Origin: Streptomyces sp. B3I8
GTDB lineage: Bacteria; Actinomycetota; Actinomycetes; Streptomycetales; Streptomycetaceae
DNA: 64,000 nt
NCBI RefSeq assembly: GCF_030816915.1
Contig: NZ_JAUSYN010000002.1
Span: 1,811,501 to 1,875,500, forward strand
Reading direction: 5' to 3'
Shown here: one piece after another, positions 22,699 to 31,527 of the stretch
Position numbering within the stretch: the stretch's first letter is position 1
How the letters are laid out: each line of letters starts with the position of its first letter
Position numbers and translations under genes: made by a program
The notes under the pieces: generated by a model
What the model saw: only the letters and a program-made list of their open reading frames with translations
What the model was told of the DNA's origin: nothing
Databases searched by the model: none

Positions 22699-24297
22699 AT
22701 GCGTATTTCTGTCCCCACCCGACGTGCCCTGCTCCGGACCAGTGCCCTCGCGGTCGCCGCAGCCGGTGCCGTCGCCGCCGCCCGTCCACTGCCCGACCCG
22801 TCCTGCTCCGCGTCGGCAGGCGCCCCCGGAGCCCCCGGCGCCCCTGGCTCCGCCGGCACGCTTCCCGCCCCGGCCGACGACGCGAAACCCGGCGCGGGCA
22901 CCCGTACGGTCCGGCTCACCGCCGTCGCCGGCAGGGTCGACCTCGGCGGACGCACCGTCACCACATGGACGTACGGTGGCGCCCTGCCCGGTCGGGAGAT
23001 CAGGGTCACCGCGGGCGAGACGCTCGCCGTCACGCTCGCCAACCACCTGCCGCAGCCGACCACCCTGCACTGGCACGGCGTCGTGGTGCCCAACGCCATG
23101 GACGGCGTCCCCGGCCTCACCCAGCGCGCGGTCCGGGCGGGCGGCGACTTCGCCTACCGGTTCCCGCCGCGCTCCCCGGGCACGTACTGGTACCACTCGC
23201 ACGCCGGGGTGCAGGCGGACCGCGGCCTGTACGGGCCGCTGATCGTGGAGGACCCGCACGAGCCGCTCGGCTACGACACCGAGTGGGTCGTCGTGCTCGA
23301 CGACTGGCTGGACGGGGTGGGCGGCCGGAGCCCCGAGGCGACGCTGAGGAAGCTGCTCGGCGGCCGGGGCAGCAGTATGGACATGGCCGACGACGGCAGG
23401 AGCGGGAGCGCTGCCGCCGACGACGGCAGGAGCGGGAACGGCGCCGCGCACGGCTCCCGCCGGGCCGGTGACCGGCCGCACCGGGGCAGGAGTGCCCTGC
23501 TCGGCGGGCCCGGCGGCAACGTGGCCTACCCCTGCTACCTGGTCAACGGGCGGACGGCGGGCGCCCCCGAGGTGTTCGGCGCACGGCCCGGGCAGCGTGT
23601 CCGGATCCGGCTGATCAACGCGAGCGGCGACACCGCCTTCCGGGTCGCGCTCGGCGGCCACCGGATGACGGTGACGCACACCGACGGCCACCCGGTGCGG
23701 CACACCGACACGGACGCGCTGCTGCTGGCCATGGGCGAGCGGTACGACGTCCTGGTGACCGTGCGGGACGGCGTCTTCCCGCTGACCGCCCTCGCCGAGG
23801 GCAAGGGCGCGGCGGCGCGGGCGCTGCTGCGCACCGCGAGCGGTACGGCGCCGAAGGCCTCGGCGCGGCCGAGGGAACTGGACGGGCGGCTGGTGTCGGC
23901 CGGCGAGCTCCTCGCGGAGGACTCGGTGGCGCTGGACGACCGGCGGCCGGACCGGACGCTGCGGTTGCGGCTGACCGGGAGCATGAAGACGTACGACTGG
24001 GCGTTCGACGGGAAGCCGTACGACCCCCGGCAGGCGCACGAACTGCGGGCCGGGGAGCGGGTGCGGCTGGTGCTGACCAACGCGACGAAGATGTGGCACC
24101 CGGTCCATCTGCACGGGCATGTGTTCGCCCTGACCGGGACACAGGACGGGCCGGGGGCACGGAAGGACACGGCGATCGTGCTGCCGGGGCGGACTGTGGT
24201 GGCGGACTTCGACGCGGGGAATCCGGGAGTGTGGATGCTGCACTGTCACAACGCGTATCACCAGGAGGCGGGGATGATGACGTTGCTGCGGTACTGA
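22699..24297 (+). CDS. Secreted multicopper oxidase
   Basis: A 532-residue oxidase with a twin-arginine signal (TRRALLRTSALAVAAAG), so it is exported folded. All four copper-binding stretches are seen: TLHWHGVVVP, YWYHSHAGVQ, HPVHLHGHVF and MLHCHNAYHQEAGMM; the last supplies the type 1 Cys-His pair and a Met axial ligand. This is the three-domain laccase/CueO-like form. An insert of about 40 residues (MADDGRSGSAAADDGRSGNG) has an internal repeat. It may oxidise phenols or Cu(I); the substrate is not predictable. The start has no clear Shine-Dalgarno. Confidence 0.92.
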   Translation: MRISVPTRRALLRTSALAVAAAGAVAAARPLPDPSCSASAGAPGAPGAPGSAGTLPAPADDAKPGAGTRTVRLTAVAGRVDLGGRTVTTWTYGGALPGREIRVTAGETLAVTLANHLPQPTTLHWHGVVVPNAMDGVPGLTQRAVRAGGDFAYRFPPRSPGTYWYHSHAGVQADRGLYGPLIVEDPHEPLGYDTEWVVVLDDWLDGVGGRSPEATLRKLLGGRGSSMDMADDGRSGSAAADDGRSGNGAAHGSRRAGDRPHRGRSALLGGPGGNVAYPCYLVNGRTAGAPEVFGARPGQRVRIRLINASGDTAFRVALGGHRMTVTHTDGHPVRHTDTDALLLAMGERYDVLVTVRDGVFPLTALAEGKGAAARALLRTASGTAPKASARPRELDGRLVSAGELLAEDSVALDDRRPDRTLRLRLTGSMKTYDWAFDGKPYDPRQAHELRAGERVRLVLTNATKMWHPVHLHGHVFALTGTQDGPGARKDTAIVLPGRTVVADFDAGNPGVWMLHCHNAYHQEAGMMTLLRY

Positions 24298-24300
24298 GAG

Positions 24301-24440
24301 GGCTTTTCCGTGGGGGATCTCGCCCCCGCCGCCCCTCCCCGTTCCCGTCCCCGGGGGCTTCGCCCCCGGACCCCGAAAAGACGCGCCCGCGCGGCGGAGC
24401 CGCAGATCGACACAGCCCCGCGCCCCCGTACCGGCCCAGG
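24301..24440 (+). repeat. Dispersed hairpin element, copy C
   Basis: TCTCGCCCCCGCCGCCCCT is followed by CGTTCCCGTCC and the hairpin CCGGGGGC-TTC-GCCCCCGG (24351-24369), then ACAGCCCCGCGCCCCCG. It fills most of the 176-bp space between the multicopper oxidase and nadE and may serve as a terminator. Confidence 0.7.
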
Positions 24441-24460
24441 CATCGTGTCGGTGTGACGAT

Positions 24461-24466
24461 TAGACT
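24461..24466 (+). promoter_or_regulatory. -10 hexamer of a probable leaderless nadE transcript
   Basis: TAGACT ends 7 nt before the GTG start of nadE, and no Shine-Dalgarno is present. This geometry is typical of leaderless Streptomyces mRNAs. Confidence 0.55.
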
Positions 24467-24473
24467 GGGTGGC

Positions 24474-26234
24474 GTGCCTCAACTACGTCTCGCTCTGAAT
24501 CAGATCGACTCGACCGTCGGTGACCTCTCCGGGAACGTGGAGGCCGTCCTTCGCAGGGCCCGGGACTGCGCCGAGCAGGGAGCGCACCTCGTGGCGTTCC
24601 CGGAGATGGTGCTCACCGGGTATCCCGTGGAGGATCTCGCCCTGCGTTCCTCCTTCGTCGAGGCCAGCCGTGCCGCCGTGCGCGAGCTGGCCGCCCGGCT
24701 GGCCGCGGAGGGACTGGGCGAACTGCCCGTCCTCGTCGGCTACCTCGACCGTTCCGAGTCCGCGCAGCCCAAGTACGGCCAGCCGGCCGGTACCCCGCGC
24801 AACGCCGCCGCCGTGCTGTACCGCGGTGAGATCGCGCTCCGCTTCGCCAAGCACCACCTGCCGAACTACGGCGTCTTCGACGAGTTCCGCTACTTCGTGC
24901 CCGGCGACACCATGCCGGTCCTGCGGCTGCACGGCGTGGACATCGCCCTCGCCATCTGCGAGGACCTGTGGCAGGACGGCGGCCGGGTGCCCGCCGCCCG
25001 CTCCGCGAAGGCCGGGCTGCTGCTCTCCGTCAACGCCTCGCCGTACGAGCGCGACAAGGACGACACCCGGCTCGAACTGGTGCGCAAGCGCGCCCGGGAG
25101 GCCGGCTGCACCACCGCGTATCTGGCGATGATGGGCGGCCAGGACGAACTCGTCTTCGACGGTGACACCATCGTCGTCGACCCGGAGGGCGAGGTCGTCT
25201 CGCGGGCGCCGCAGTTCCAGGAGTGCGGGGTGCTGCTCGACCTCGACCTGCCCGGCTTCGCGGCGGACGCGCCGGCCGACGGGGAGGTCCTCGACGACGG
25301 GCTGCGCGTCGAGCGCCTGGTCGTCTCCGAGGAGCCTCTCCCCGCCTACGAGCCCGAGCTGACCGGCGGGTACGCGGACCGGCTGGAGGACGTCGAGGAG
25401 ATCTACTCCGCGCTCGTCGTCGGCCTGCGCGCGTACGTGCGGAAGAACGGTTTCCGCTCGGTGCTGATCGGCCTGTCCGGCGGCATCGACTCCGCCCTGG
25501 TCGCCGCGATCGCCTGCGACGCGGTGGGCCCGGAGAACGTGTACGGCGTCTCCATGCCGTCGAAGTACTCCTCCGAGCACTCCCGGGGCGACGCGGCGGA
25601 GCTGGCCCGGCGTACGGGGCTCAACCTCCGTACGGTCTCGATCGCGCCGATGTTCGACGCCTACATGTCGGCCACGGAGCTGACCGGGCTCGCCGAGGAG
25701 AACCTCCAGTCGCGGCTGCGCGGCACGCTGCTCATGGCGATCTCCAACCAGGAGGGTCACATCGTGCTGGCCCCGGGCAACAAGTCCGAGCTGGCGGTGG
25801 GGTACTCGACGCTGTACGGGGACTCGGTGGGCGCGTACGGGCCGATCAAGGACGTGTACAAGACGACGGTCTTCGAGCTGGCGCGCTGGCGGAACCGGTC
25901 GGCGGAGCAGCGGGGCGAGACACCGCCGATCCCCGAGAACTCGATCTCCAAGCCGCCGAGCGCGGAACTACGGCCGGGGCAGGTCGACACGGACTCGCTG
26001 CCGGACTATCCCGTCCTGGACGCGATCCTCGACCGGTACGTCGACCGCGACCAGGGCGCCGACGAGATCGTCGCGGCCGGGTTCGAGCGGGAGCTGGTCG
26101 TCAAGACGCTGCGGATGGTCGACACCGCGGAATACAAGCGGCGCCAGTACCCGCCGGGCACGAAGATCTCGGCGAAGGGCTTCGGCAAGGACCGGCGCCT
26201 GCCCATCACCAACGCGTGGCGGGAACGGGGATAG
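24474..26234 (+). CDS. nadE: Glutamine-dependent NAD(+) synthetase
   Basis: A 586-residue enzyme that makes NAD from deamido-NAD, ATP and glutamine. The N-terminal nitrilase-type glutaminase domain has the triad Glu44 (FPEMVLTGYP), Lys126 (KHHLPNYG) and Cys162 (ICEDLWQDG). The C-terminal synthetase has the ATP PP-loop SGGIDS (335-340) and KSELAVGYSTLYGD. The GTG start at 24474 begins PQLRLALNQ; the longer frame from 24093 is read-through of the upstream gene. It is convergent with the next gene. Confidence 0.95.
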   Translation: MPQLRLALNQIDSTVGDLSGNVEAVLRRARDCAEQGAHLVAFPEMVLTGYPVEDLALRSSFVEASRAAVRELAARLAAEGLGELPVLVGYLDRSESAQPKYGQPAGTPRNAAAVLYRGEIALRFAKHHLPNYGVFDEFRYFVPGDTMPVLRLHGVDIALAICEDLWQDGGRVPAARSAKAGLLLSVNASPYERDKDDTRLELVRKRAREAGCTTAYLAMMGGQDELVFDGDTIVVDPEGEVVSRAPQFQECGVLLDLDLPGFAADAPADGEVLDDGLRVERLVVSEEPLPAYEPELTGGYADRLEDVEEIYSALVVGLRAYVRKNGFRSVLIGLSGGIDSALVAAIACDAVGPENVYGVSMPSKYSSEHSRGDAAELARRTGLNLRTVSIAPMFDAYMSATELTGLAEENLQSRLRGTLLMAISNQEGHIVLAPGNKSELAVGYSTLYGDSVGAYGPIKDVYKTTVFELARWRNRSAEQRGETPPIPENSISKPPSAELRPGQVDTDSLPDYPVLDAILDRYVDRDQGADEIVAAGFERELVVKTLRMVDTAEYKRRQYPPGTKISAKGFGKDRRLPITNAWRERG

Positions 26235-26350
26235 CGGACCCGGGAATGCGGGGGTGTGAGGCGCGAGGCCGACGACGGTCTCGCGCCCTCCGCGCTCCCG
26301 CGCCCCCGGCCGCCCTGCTTGCTCCCCGCTCTGTTCACTCCGTGCCCTGC

Positions 26351-27385
26351 TCACTCGTCGCCGAGCCGGAGGCGGGCCGCGATGGGCAGGTGGTCGCTGC
26401 CGGTCTTCGGCAGGGTCCAGGACGAGACCGGCTTGGCGCCCTTGACCATGATCTGGTCGATCCGCGCCATCGGGAACGACGCCGGCCAGCTGAAGCCGAA
26501 CCCGCTGCCCACCGCGCCCTGCGTGGAGCGCATCTGCGAGGTGACCGCGGTGAGGGCGCGGTCGTTCATCGTGCCGTTGGCGTCGGCGAGCAGCACCACC
26601 CGGCTCTGCTTCTCGTGCGCGATGGCCGCGCCGAGCGCGTCCGCGCTGCGGTCGCGCTCGCGGGCGGTGAACCCGGCCCGCAGCTTCACCCGCACCGAGG
26701 GGAGATGGGCGACGTAGACGGCGAGCGGCCCGTCGGGCGTGGTCACTGTCGCCCGCATCGCGCGCTTCCACCCGAGCTTGATGTCGACCGTCTTGACGCC
26801 GCTCATCGGGTACTTGCTCCACAGGCCGACCGTGCCGACCACCGCGTGGTACTGGTACGTCGGCTCCAGCAGGCGCTCGTACGTCGGCACCGCGGAGGCC
26901 TTGAGTTCCTGCAGCGCGAGCACGTCGGCGCCCGCGGCGGCGATCTGGCGGGCGGTGCCGGCGGGGTCCGCGTTGTCGGCGTTGACGTTGTGCGTGGCGA
27001 CGGTGAGGTCACCGCCGCCGGCGGTCTTGTCGGTGAGCAGGCCGCCGAAGAGGTTCAGCCAGACGAGGACCGGCACCAGCAGGGCGATCAGCGCGGTCGC
27101 CGAGCGGCGCACCAGCGCGAGCACCAGCAGCACCGGGACGGCGACGCCCAGCCAGGGCAGGAAGGTCTCCAGGAGGCTGCCGAAGTTGCCGATCCGGTTG
27201 GGGACGCTCTCGTGCAGGGCCATCAGCAAGCCGAGGAGCACGGTGAGGACGGCCAGCACGATGCCCCGGCGCCAGATGCCGCGGTCCGTGCGCAGGCGGT
27301 CCCACAGCCGCCGGAACCGGGCGCCCCGACGGCCGTCCCCGTTCCCGTCGTCGCTGCCGGTCTCCGTCATCTGCGCCTGCGCCAT
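26351..27385 (-). CDS. Membrane-anchored endonuclease/exonuclease/phosphatase-fold protein
   Basis: 344 residues. About three membrane helices (residues 40-125, for example GIVLAVLTVLLGLLMAL) precede an EEP domain on what is probably the outer face. EEP signs are THNVNADNA (Asn), LQELKASAVP (metal Glu), VYVAHLPSVR, and the terminal KTGSDHLPIAARL with the catalytic SDH. The family covers DNases and phospho- or lipid diesterases; the substrate is unknown. GAGG lies 7 nt before the ATG at 27385. It is a single gene. Confidence 0.87.
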   Translation of the reverse strand: MAQAQMTETGSDDGNGDGRRGARFRRLWDRLRTDRGIWRRGIVLAVLTVLLGLLMALHESVPNRIGNFGSLLETFLPWLGVAVPVLLVLALVRRSATALIALLVPVLVWLNLFGGLLTDKTAGGGDLTVATHNVNADNADPAGTARQIAAAGADVLALQELKASAVPTYERLLEPTYQYHAVVGTVGLWSKYPMSGVKTVDIKLGWKRAMRATVTTPDGPLAVYVAHLPSVRVKLRAGFTARERDRSADALGAAIAHEKQSRVVLLADANGTMNDRALTAVTSQMRSTQGAVGSGFGFSWPASFPMARIDQIMVKGAKPVSSWTLPKTGSDHLPIAARLRLGDE

Positions 27386-27649
27386 ACCGTCGCCTCACAC
27401 CTTGCCCGTGCACTCGTCGTCCCCGTGGAGGAAAACCCTAGGGGATGATCGCTTCCGCACGGCGCCCGCCCGGGCGGCCGTACCCGCACAAGGACGACGA
27501 AGGCGGCGTAGGGAGTTCCGAACGGAAGCGGAACGGGCGCGCCTTGTGACGAAATGCGCACACGGGCCCGGCCGGGACGCCGCTCTGACGGCGTGTGGGG
27601 CGCCCGGCCGTCGGCCAACCGGAAGACCGCCGGGGCAGTGGCCGGGTCG

Positions 27650-28393
27650 TCAGGCGGACGCGGCCCCCTGGGACTGGGGCCCGGTGGGCCGGGGCGCGGC
27701 GGACGAGGGTTCGGCGGGCAGGGATCCGGCGGGCAGCGGCCCGGTGGCGGGTGGGCGGAGGCCCTCCAGGACCGTGTCGACGATGCGTTGCGCGAGGTCC
27801 TCGGGGATGTCGCCGTCGGGGCGCAGGACGGTCCGCAGGAGCATGGGGCCGGTGAGCAGGTCGTTGACGAGCCGCACGTCGACGTCGGCGCGGATCTCGC
27901 CCCGTTCCTGGGCCTGCCTCAGCACCTCCGCGAGGGCGCTGCGGCGGGGTTCGATGACGGACCCCTCGTAGGCCGCCCAGATCCGGGGGCTGGACTTCAT
28001 CTGGGCGTAGACGTTGTGCAGGACCGCCGAGGACCGGCTGGCCAGCCCGCGCCGGCGCATCCACTCCAGCATGACCACCAGGTCGTCGCGGAGGCAGGTG
28101 CCGGGCAGCCCGGGCTCGGAGGGCTCCGCGGCGCGCACGACGTCGACGAAGAGCTCCTCCTTGCCGCTCCAGCGGCGGTAGATCGTCGCCTTGCCGACGC
28201 CGGCCGTGCGGGCGATCCGCTCTATGGAGAGCTCGGCGAGCGGCACCCCGTCCTCCAGGAGTGCGAGGACGCCCTCGATGATGGCGTGCTCCGCCGCCTC
28301 GCTGCGGGGGCGCCCCCGCACGGGGGTCTCCCGCACGGGGGTTGCCCGCACGGGAGTCTCCCGCTGTCCGGCGGTGCTGTCGGCACGGGTCAC
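27650..28393 (-). CDS. TetR/AcrR-family regulator of the adjacent exporter
   Basis: A 247-residue regulator; GTG start at 28393 with AAGGAG 6 nt upstream. The N-terminus has a short repeat (TPVRATPVRETPVRG). The helix-turn-helix is IERIARTAGVGKATIYRRWSG. The TetR_C-type domain follows. It lies 108 bp downstream of the MFS exporter on the same strand and is probably cotranscribed, so it should repress its own operon through the 10-9-10 dyad at 30117-30145. Ligand unknown. Confidence 0.88.
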   Translation of the reverse strand: MTRADSTAGQRETPVRATPVRETPVRGRPRSEAAEHAIIEGVLALLEDGVPLAELSIERIARTAGVGKATIYRRWSGKEELFVDVVRAAEPSEPGLPGTCLRDDLVVMLEWMRRRGLASRSSAVLHNVYAQMKSSPRIWAAYEGSVIEPRRSALAEVLRQAQERGEIRADVDVRLVNDLLTGPMLLRTVLRPDGDIPEDLAQRIVDTVLEGLRPPATGPLPAGSLPAEPSSAAPRPTGPQSQGAASA

Positions 28394-28501
28394 GTGGTGC
28401 TCCTTCGTCTCCTGTACTGCCAGGATCCCCCACTGCCCCCGTGTGCTTCGGCGCCGCCCCCGCGGCTCCGGACCAGGCGGGCCCGGACCGGCCGGGCGCG
28501 G

Positions 28502-30097
28502 TCAGGACCGGTTGGTCGTGACCAGTTCCGGTTCCTTCTCGCCCGCCGGGTCCTCGCGGACCCTTCCGGGCAGGAAGACGGCCGCCACGATCGCGCCGAG
28601 CACCGCGACGCCGGCGCCCCACAGGGCGGTGACGTGCATGGCGTGCAGGAAGGCGTCGTTGGCGGGGCCGACCAGGGCGTCGCCGCGCGGACCGAGCTTG
28701 TGCGCCACGCCGAGGGTGGCCTCGATGGACTCGCCGGCGGTGTGCCGCAGGGCGGCCGGGACGCCGGCCAGGTGCCCCTCGATGCCGTTGCGGTACGCCG
28801 TGGAGAGCACCGAGCCGAGGACCGCGATGCCGAGCGCGCCGCCGACCTGGCGGAAGGTGTTGCTGAGCGCGGAGGCGGAGCCGGCCTTCTCGCGCGGCAG
28901 GGCCTGCATGATGACCACGCTGGTCGGGGTCATGACGTGCGCCATGCCGGTACCCATCAGGAAGAAGATCACTTCGAGGATCCAGATGGGGGTGTCGGAG
29001 TCGAGCCAGGCGAACGCGGCGAGCATCGCGGCCAGTATCACCAGACCACCGGTGGTGGTCGCCTTGTTGCCGAACCGGTCCACCAGCAGCCGGGCCCGCG
29101 GCGCGAAGATCATCTGCGCGGCGGCCAGCGGCAGCATCAGCAGACCCGTCTGCAGCGGCGAGTAGCCGCGCACGCTCTGGGTGTAGAAGACGGAGAAGAA
29201 GGTGACGCCCATCAGCGCGAAGAAGACCAGGGTGATCGCGGCGATGGCGGCGGAGAAGACCTTGTTCCTGAAGTAGGTGACGTCGATGGACGGGTGGTCG
29301 CTGCGCTTTTCGTAGATCACGAAGAGGACCAGCACGGCGAACCCGCCGAGACTGCTGGCCAGGACCTTCGGATCCCCGAAGTCGGCGAGCTGGCCGCCCT
29401 TGATGATGCCGTAGACGAGCAGCACCAGACCGATGACGGACAGGACGACGCCGACCGGGTCGAGGCGGCCGGGGCGCGGGTCGCGGGAGTCCGGGACGAG
29501 CCAGACCATCAGTCCGATGGCCAGGACCACGATGGGCACGTTGACCAGGAAGACCGAGCCCCACCAGAAGTGGTCCAGGAGGAGTCCGCCGGTGATCGGG
29601 CCTATCGCGATGGCGAGGCCGACACCGCCGGCCCAGATGCCGATGGCCTTGGGCTGCTCCTCGCGTTCGAAGACGTTCATGAGGACGGCGAGGGTGGCCG
29701 GCATGACGAACGCGGCACCCAGGCCCATGACCGCGCGGAAGACGATGAGCTGGACGGGTGAGCCGGACTCGGCGGCGAGTGCCGAGCCGATGCCGAAGAC
29801 GGCGAGACCGGCCAGCAGCGTCTTCTTCCGGCCGAGCCGGTCGCCGAGCAGGCCGGCGGTGAAGAGCAGGCCGGCGAAGACGAGCGTGTAGGCGTTGATC
29901 GCCCACTCCAGCTCGCTCTGGGTGGCACCCAGGCCGGTGGGGGCCGGGGTGGAGATGGTCTTGATGGCCACGTTGAGGATCGAGTTGTCGAGCACCACGA
30001 TCAGCAGGCTCAGCATGAGCACACCGAGGATGGCCCACCGTCGCCGGTGTACCGACTCCGGGATCCGGCGCTCGACCGGGGCAGCGGGAGTTGTCAT
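28502..30097 (-). CDS. DHA2-type (EmrB/QacA) drug/H+ antiporter
   Basis: A 531-residue exporter with 14 predicted membrane segments. The start [15 protein letters not shown] at 30097 removes 11 upstream residues that overlap the promoter. The first helix carries the motif [10 protein letters not shown] (motif D1), and [15 protein letters not shown] is the MFS motif A. It should pump hydrophobic drugs out using the proton gradient. TACGCT ends 6 nt before the ATG with no Shine-Dalgarno, so the mRNA may be leaderless. First gene of the two-gene operon. Confidence 0.92.
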   Translation of the reverse strand: MTTPAAPVERRIPESVHRRRWAILGVLMLSLLIVVLDNSILNVAIKTISTPAPTGLGATQSELEWAINAYTLVFAGLLFTAGLLGDRLGRKKTLLAGLAVFGIGSALAAESGSPVQLIVFRAVMGLGAAFVMPATLAVLMNVFEREEQPKAIGIWAGGVGLAIAIGPITGGLLLDHFWWGSVFLVNVPIVVLAIGLMVWLVPDSRDPRPGRLDPVGVVLSVIGLVLLVYGIIKGGQLADFGDPKVLASSLGGFAVLVLFVIYEKRSDHPSIDVTYFRNKVFSAAIAAITLVFFALMGVTFFSVFYTQSVRGYSPLQTGLLMLPLAAAQMIFAPRARLLVDRFGNKATTTGGLVILAAMLAAFAWLDSDTPIWILEVIFFLMGTGMAHVMTPTSVVIMQALPREKAGSASALSNTFRQVGGALGIAVLGSVLSTAYRNGIEGHLAGVPAALRHTAGESIEATLGVAHKLGPRGDALVGPANDAFLHAMHVTALWGAGVAVLGAIVAAVFLPGRVREDPAGEKEPELVTTNRS

Positions 30098-30116
30098 GGG
30101 GAGAGCGTAGAACGAA

Positions 30117-30145
30117 TTTCGATACGGCACCGTCTCGTATCGAAA
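30117..30145. promoter_or_regulatory. Operator dyad of the MFS/TetR operon
   Basis: TTTCGATACG (30117-30126) and CGTATCGAAA (30136-30145) form a perfect 10-bp inverted repeat with a 9-bp spacer, covering the likely -35 region of the exporter. Size and place fit a TetR-family operator. Confidence 0.8.
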
Positions 30146-30352
30146 GCCTTTACGGAGGCGTTATGCGCGGGAGCCGGGGTCGGCACAGGCGCGAAACGGG
30201 CCGTACGCGTGAAGCGGGCGTACGCGTAGAACGGACCGTGTGTGACGGATCGCCCCGCCCCCGCTCTGGTCCGCCGCATCCCGAAGTGCCACCATGGAAA
30301 TGGTCCGGGGACGCCGTCAGGGCGCCTCGAGATGACAGAAGGAGCCGTTGCG

Positions 30353-31252
30353 ATGACGCAGTTCTCGGCTGCCCAGGAGCAGTCCCCCGCGCCCGGTGCG
30401 CGGGACGTGCTGAAACCTTCCGGCGACAGCAAGGCGCTGTACGGGGGCAGGAGCACCCGGCGGATCACGGTGCGCGACATCACCGCCGCCAAGGAACGCG
30501 GCGAGAAGTGGCCCATGCTCACCGCCTACGACGCGATGACCGCGTCCGTGTTCGACGAGGCCGGCATCCCGGTCATGCTCGTCGGCGACTCGGCGGGCAA
30601 CTGCCACCTGGGGTACGACACCACCGTCCCCGTCACCCTCGACGAGATGACCATGCTCTCCGCGGCCGTCGTGCGCGGCACCCGGCGCGCGCTGATCGTG
30701 GCCGACCTGCCGTTCGGCTCCTACCAGGAGGGCCCGGTCCAGGCGCTGCGCTCGGCGACACGGCTGGTGAAGGAGGCCGGGGTCGGCGCGGTGAAGCTGG
30801 AGGGCGGCGAGCGCTCGCACCGCCAGATCGAGCTGCTGGTCGAGTCCGGCATCCCGGTGATGGCCCACATCGGCCTCACCCCGCAGTCCGTCAACGCGAT
30901 GGGCTACCGCGTGCAGGGCCGCGGCGAGGAGGCCGCGCAGCAACTGCTGCGGGACGCCAAGGCGGTGCAGGACGCGGGGGCGTTCGCGGTGGTCCTGGAA
31001 CTGGTCCCGGCGGAGCTGGCGGCCGAGGTCACCCGCGTACTGCACATCCCGACCGTCGGCATCGGGGCGGGTTCCGAGACCGACGCGCAGGTACTGGTGT
31101 GGACGGACATGATGGGCCTGACGTCCGGCCGGGTGCCGAAGTTCGTGAAGCAGTACGCGGAGCTGCGCCGGGTCATGGGCGACGCGGCGAAGGCGTTCGC
31201 GGAGGACGTGGTGGGCGGCACCTTCCCGAGCGAGGAGCACTCCGTGCACTGA
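30353..31252 (+). CDS. panB: 3-methyl-2-oxobutanoate hydroxymethyltransferase
   Basis: A 299-residue enzyme that transfers a hydroxymethyl group from methylene-tetrahydrofolate to alpha-ketoisovalerate, the first committed step of pantothenate and CoA synthesis. The start MTQFSAAQEQ has AAGGAG 8 nt upstream. PanB motifs are LTAYDAMTASVFDEAGI, MLVGDSAGN, VKLEGGE and IPTVGIGAGSETDAQVLV. A 35-residue N-terminal extension precedes the barrel. It is cytoplasmic and usually decameric. The gene stands alone between the exporter operon and an ABC system, followed by two hairpins. Confidence 0.95.
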   Translation: MTQFSAAQEQSPAPGARDVLKPSGDSKALYGGRSTRRITVRDITAAKERGEKWPMLTAYDAMTASVFDEAGIPVMLVGDSAGNCHLGYDTTVPVTLDEMTMLSAAVVRGTRRALIVADLPFGSYQEGPVQALRSATRLVKEAGVGAVKLEGGERSHRQIELLVESGIPVMAHIGLTPQSVNAMGYRVQGRGEEAAQQLLRDAKAVQDAGAFAVVLELVPAELAAEVTRVLHIPTVGIGAGSETDAQVLVWTDMMGLTSGRVPKFVKQYAELRRVMGDAAKAFAEDVVGGTFPSEEHSVH

Positions 31253-31263
31253 GCCGCCGGACC

Positions 31264-31294
31264 CCAGGGCGCCCCGACCCCTCGGGCGCCCTGG
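31264..31294 (+). terminator. Terminator-like hairpin after panB
   Basis: A 10-bp perfect inverted repeat (CCAGGGCGCC at 31264, GGCGCCCTGG ending 31294) starts 12 bp beyond the panB stop. Confidence 0.7.
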
Positions 31295-31373
31295 TCCACC
31301 GCGCCCCGCCGGCCCACCGTGCCCCGCCGTGACCCACCGGGCCACCGGCCCGCCGAGCCACAGTGGCACCACC

Positions 31374-31411
31374 GGGCAGCCCGCCGATCTTCCCCCGTCG
31401 GCGGGCTGCCC
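31374..31411. terminator. Second hairpin between panB and the ABC exporter
   Basis: A 14-bp perfect inverted repeat (31374-31387 and 31398-31411) with a 10-nt loop. It insulates the ABC promoter from panB read-through. Confidence 0.7.
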
Positions 31412-31442
31412 CTTCTCGTGTTCCGCGGGCCTGCCCGACCGC

Positions 31443-31505
31443 TGTCGGTGGGTGTTCCGAAACGCTGTCGGTGACGTGTCGGCGATCTGTCGGCCGACTG
31501 TCGGT
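31443..31505 (+). promoter_or_regulatory. Four TGTCGG repeats at 11-bp spacing, putative SARP-binding site
   Basis: TGTCGG begins at 31466, 31477, 31488 and 31499, exactly 11 bp apart, with a fifth copy at 31443. The ABC ATPase start is 31528. SARP activators of the AfsR/DnrI group bind heptamer direct repeats spaced 11 bp just upstream of the -10 (established for ActII-ORF4, DnrI and AfsR). A SARP gene lies immediately downstream of this ABC operon. Confidence 0.7.
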
Positions 31506-31527
31506 GGGGGCTGACACCTTCGTGGGC

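Noticed and set aside
27438..30038. 866-codon frame across the TetR and MFS genes
   Set aside because: An out-of-frame Arg/Pro/Gly-rich shadow; the real exporter and regulator lie in other frames with membrane and helix-turn-helix motifs.
30353..31252. panB as part of the downstream ABC operon
   Set aside because: Two strong hairpins and a separate promoter-like repeat region lie between them.
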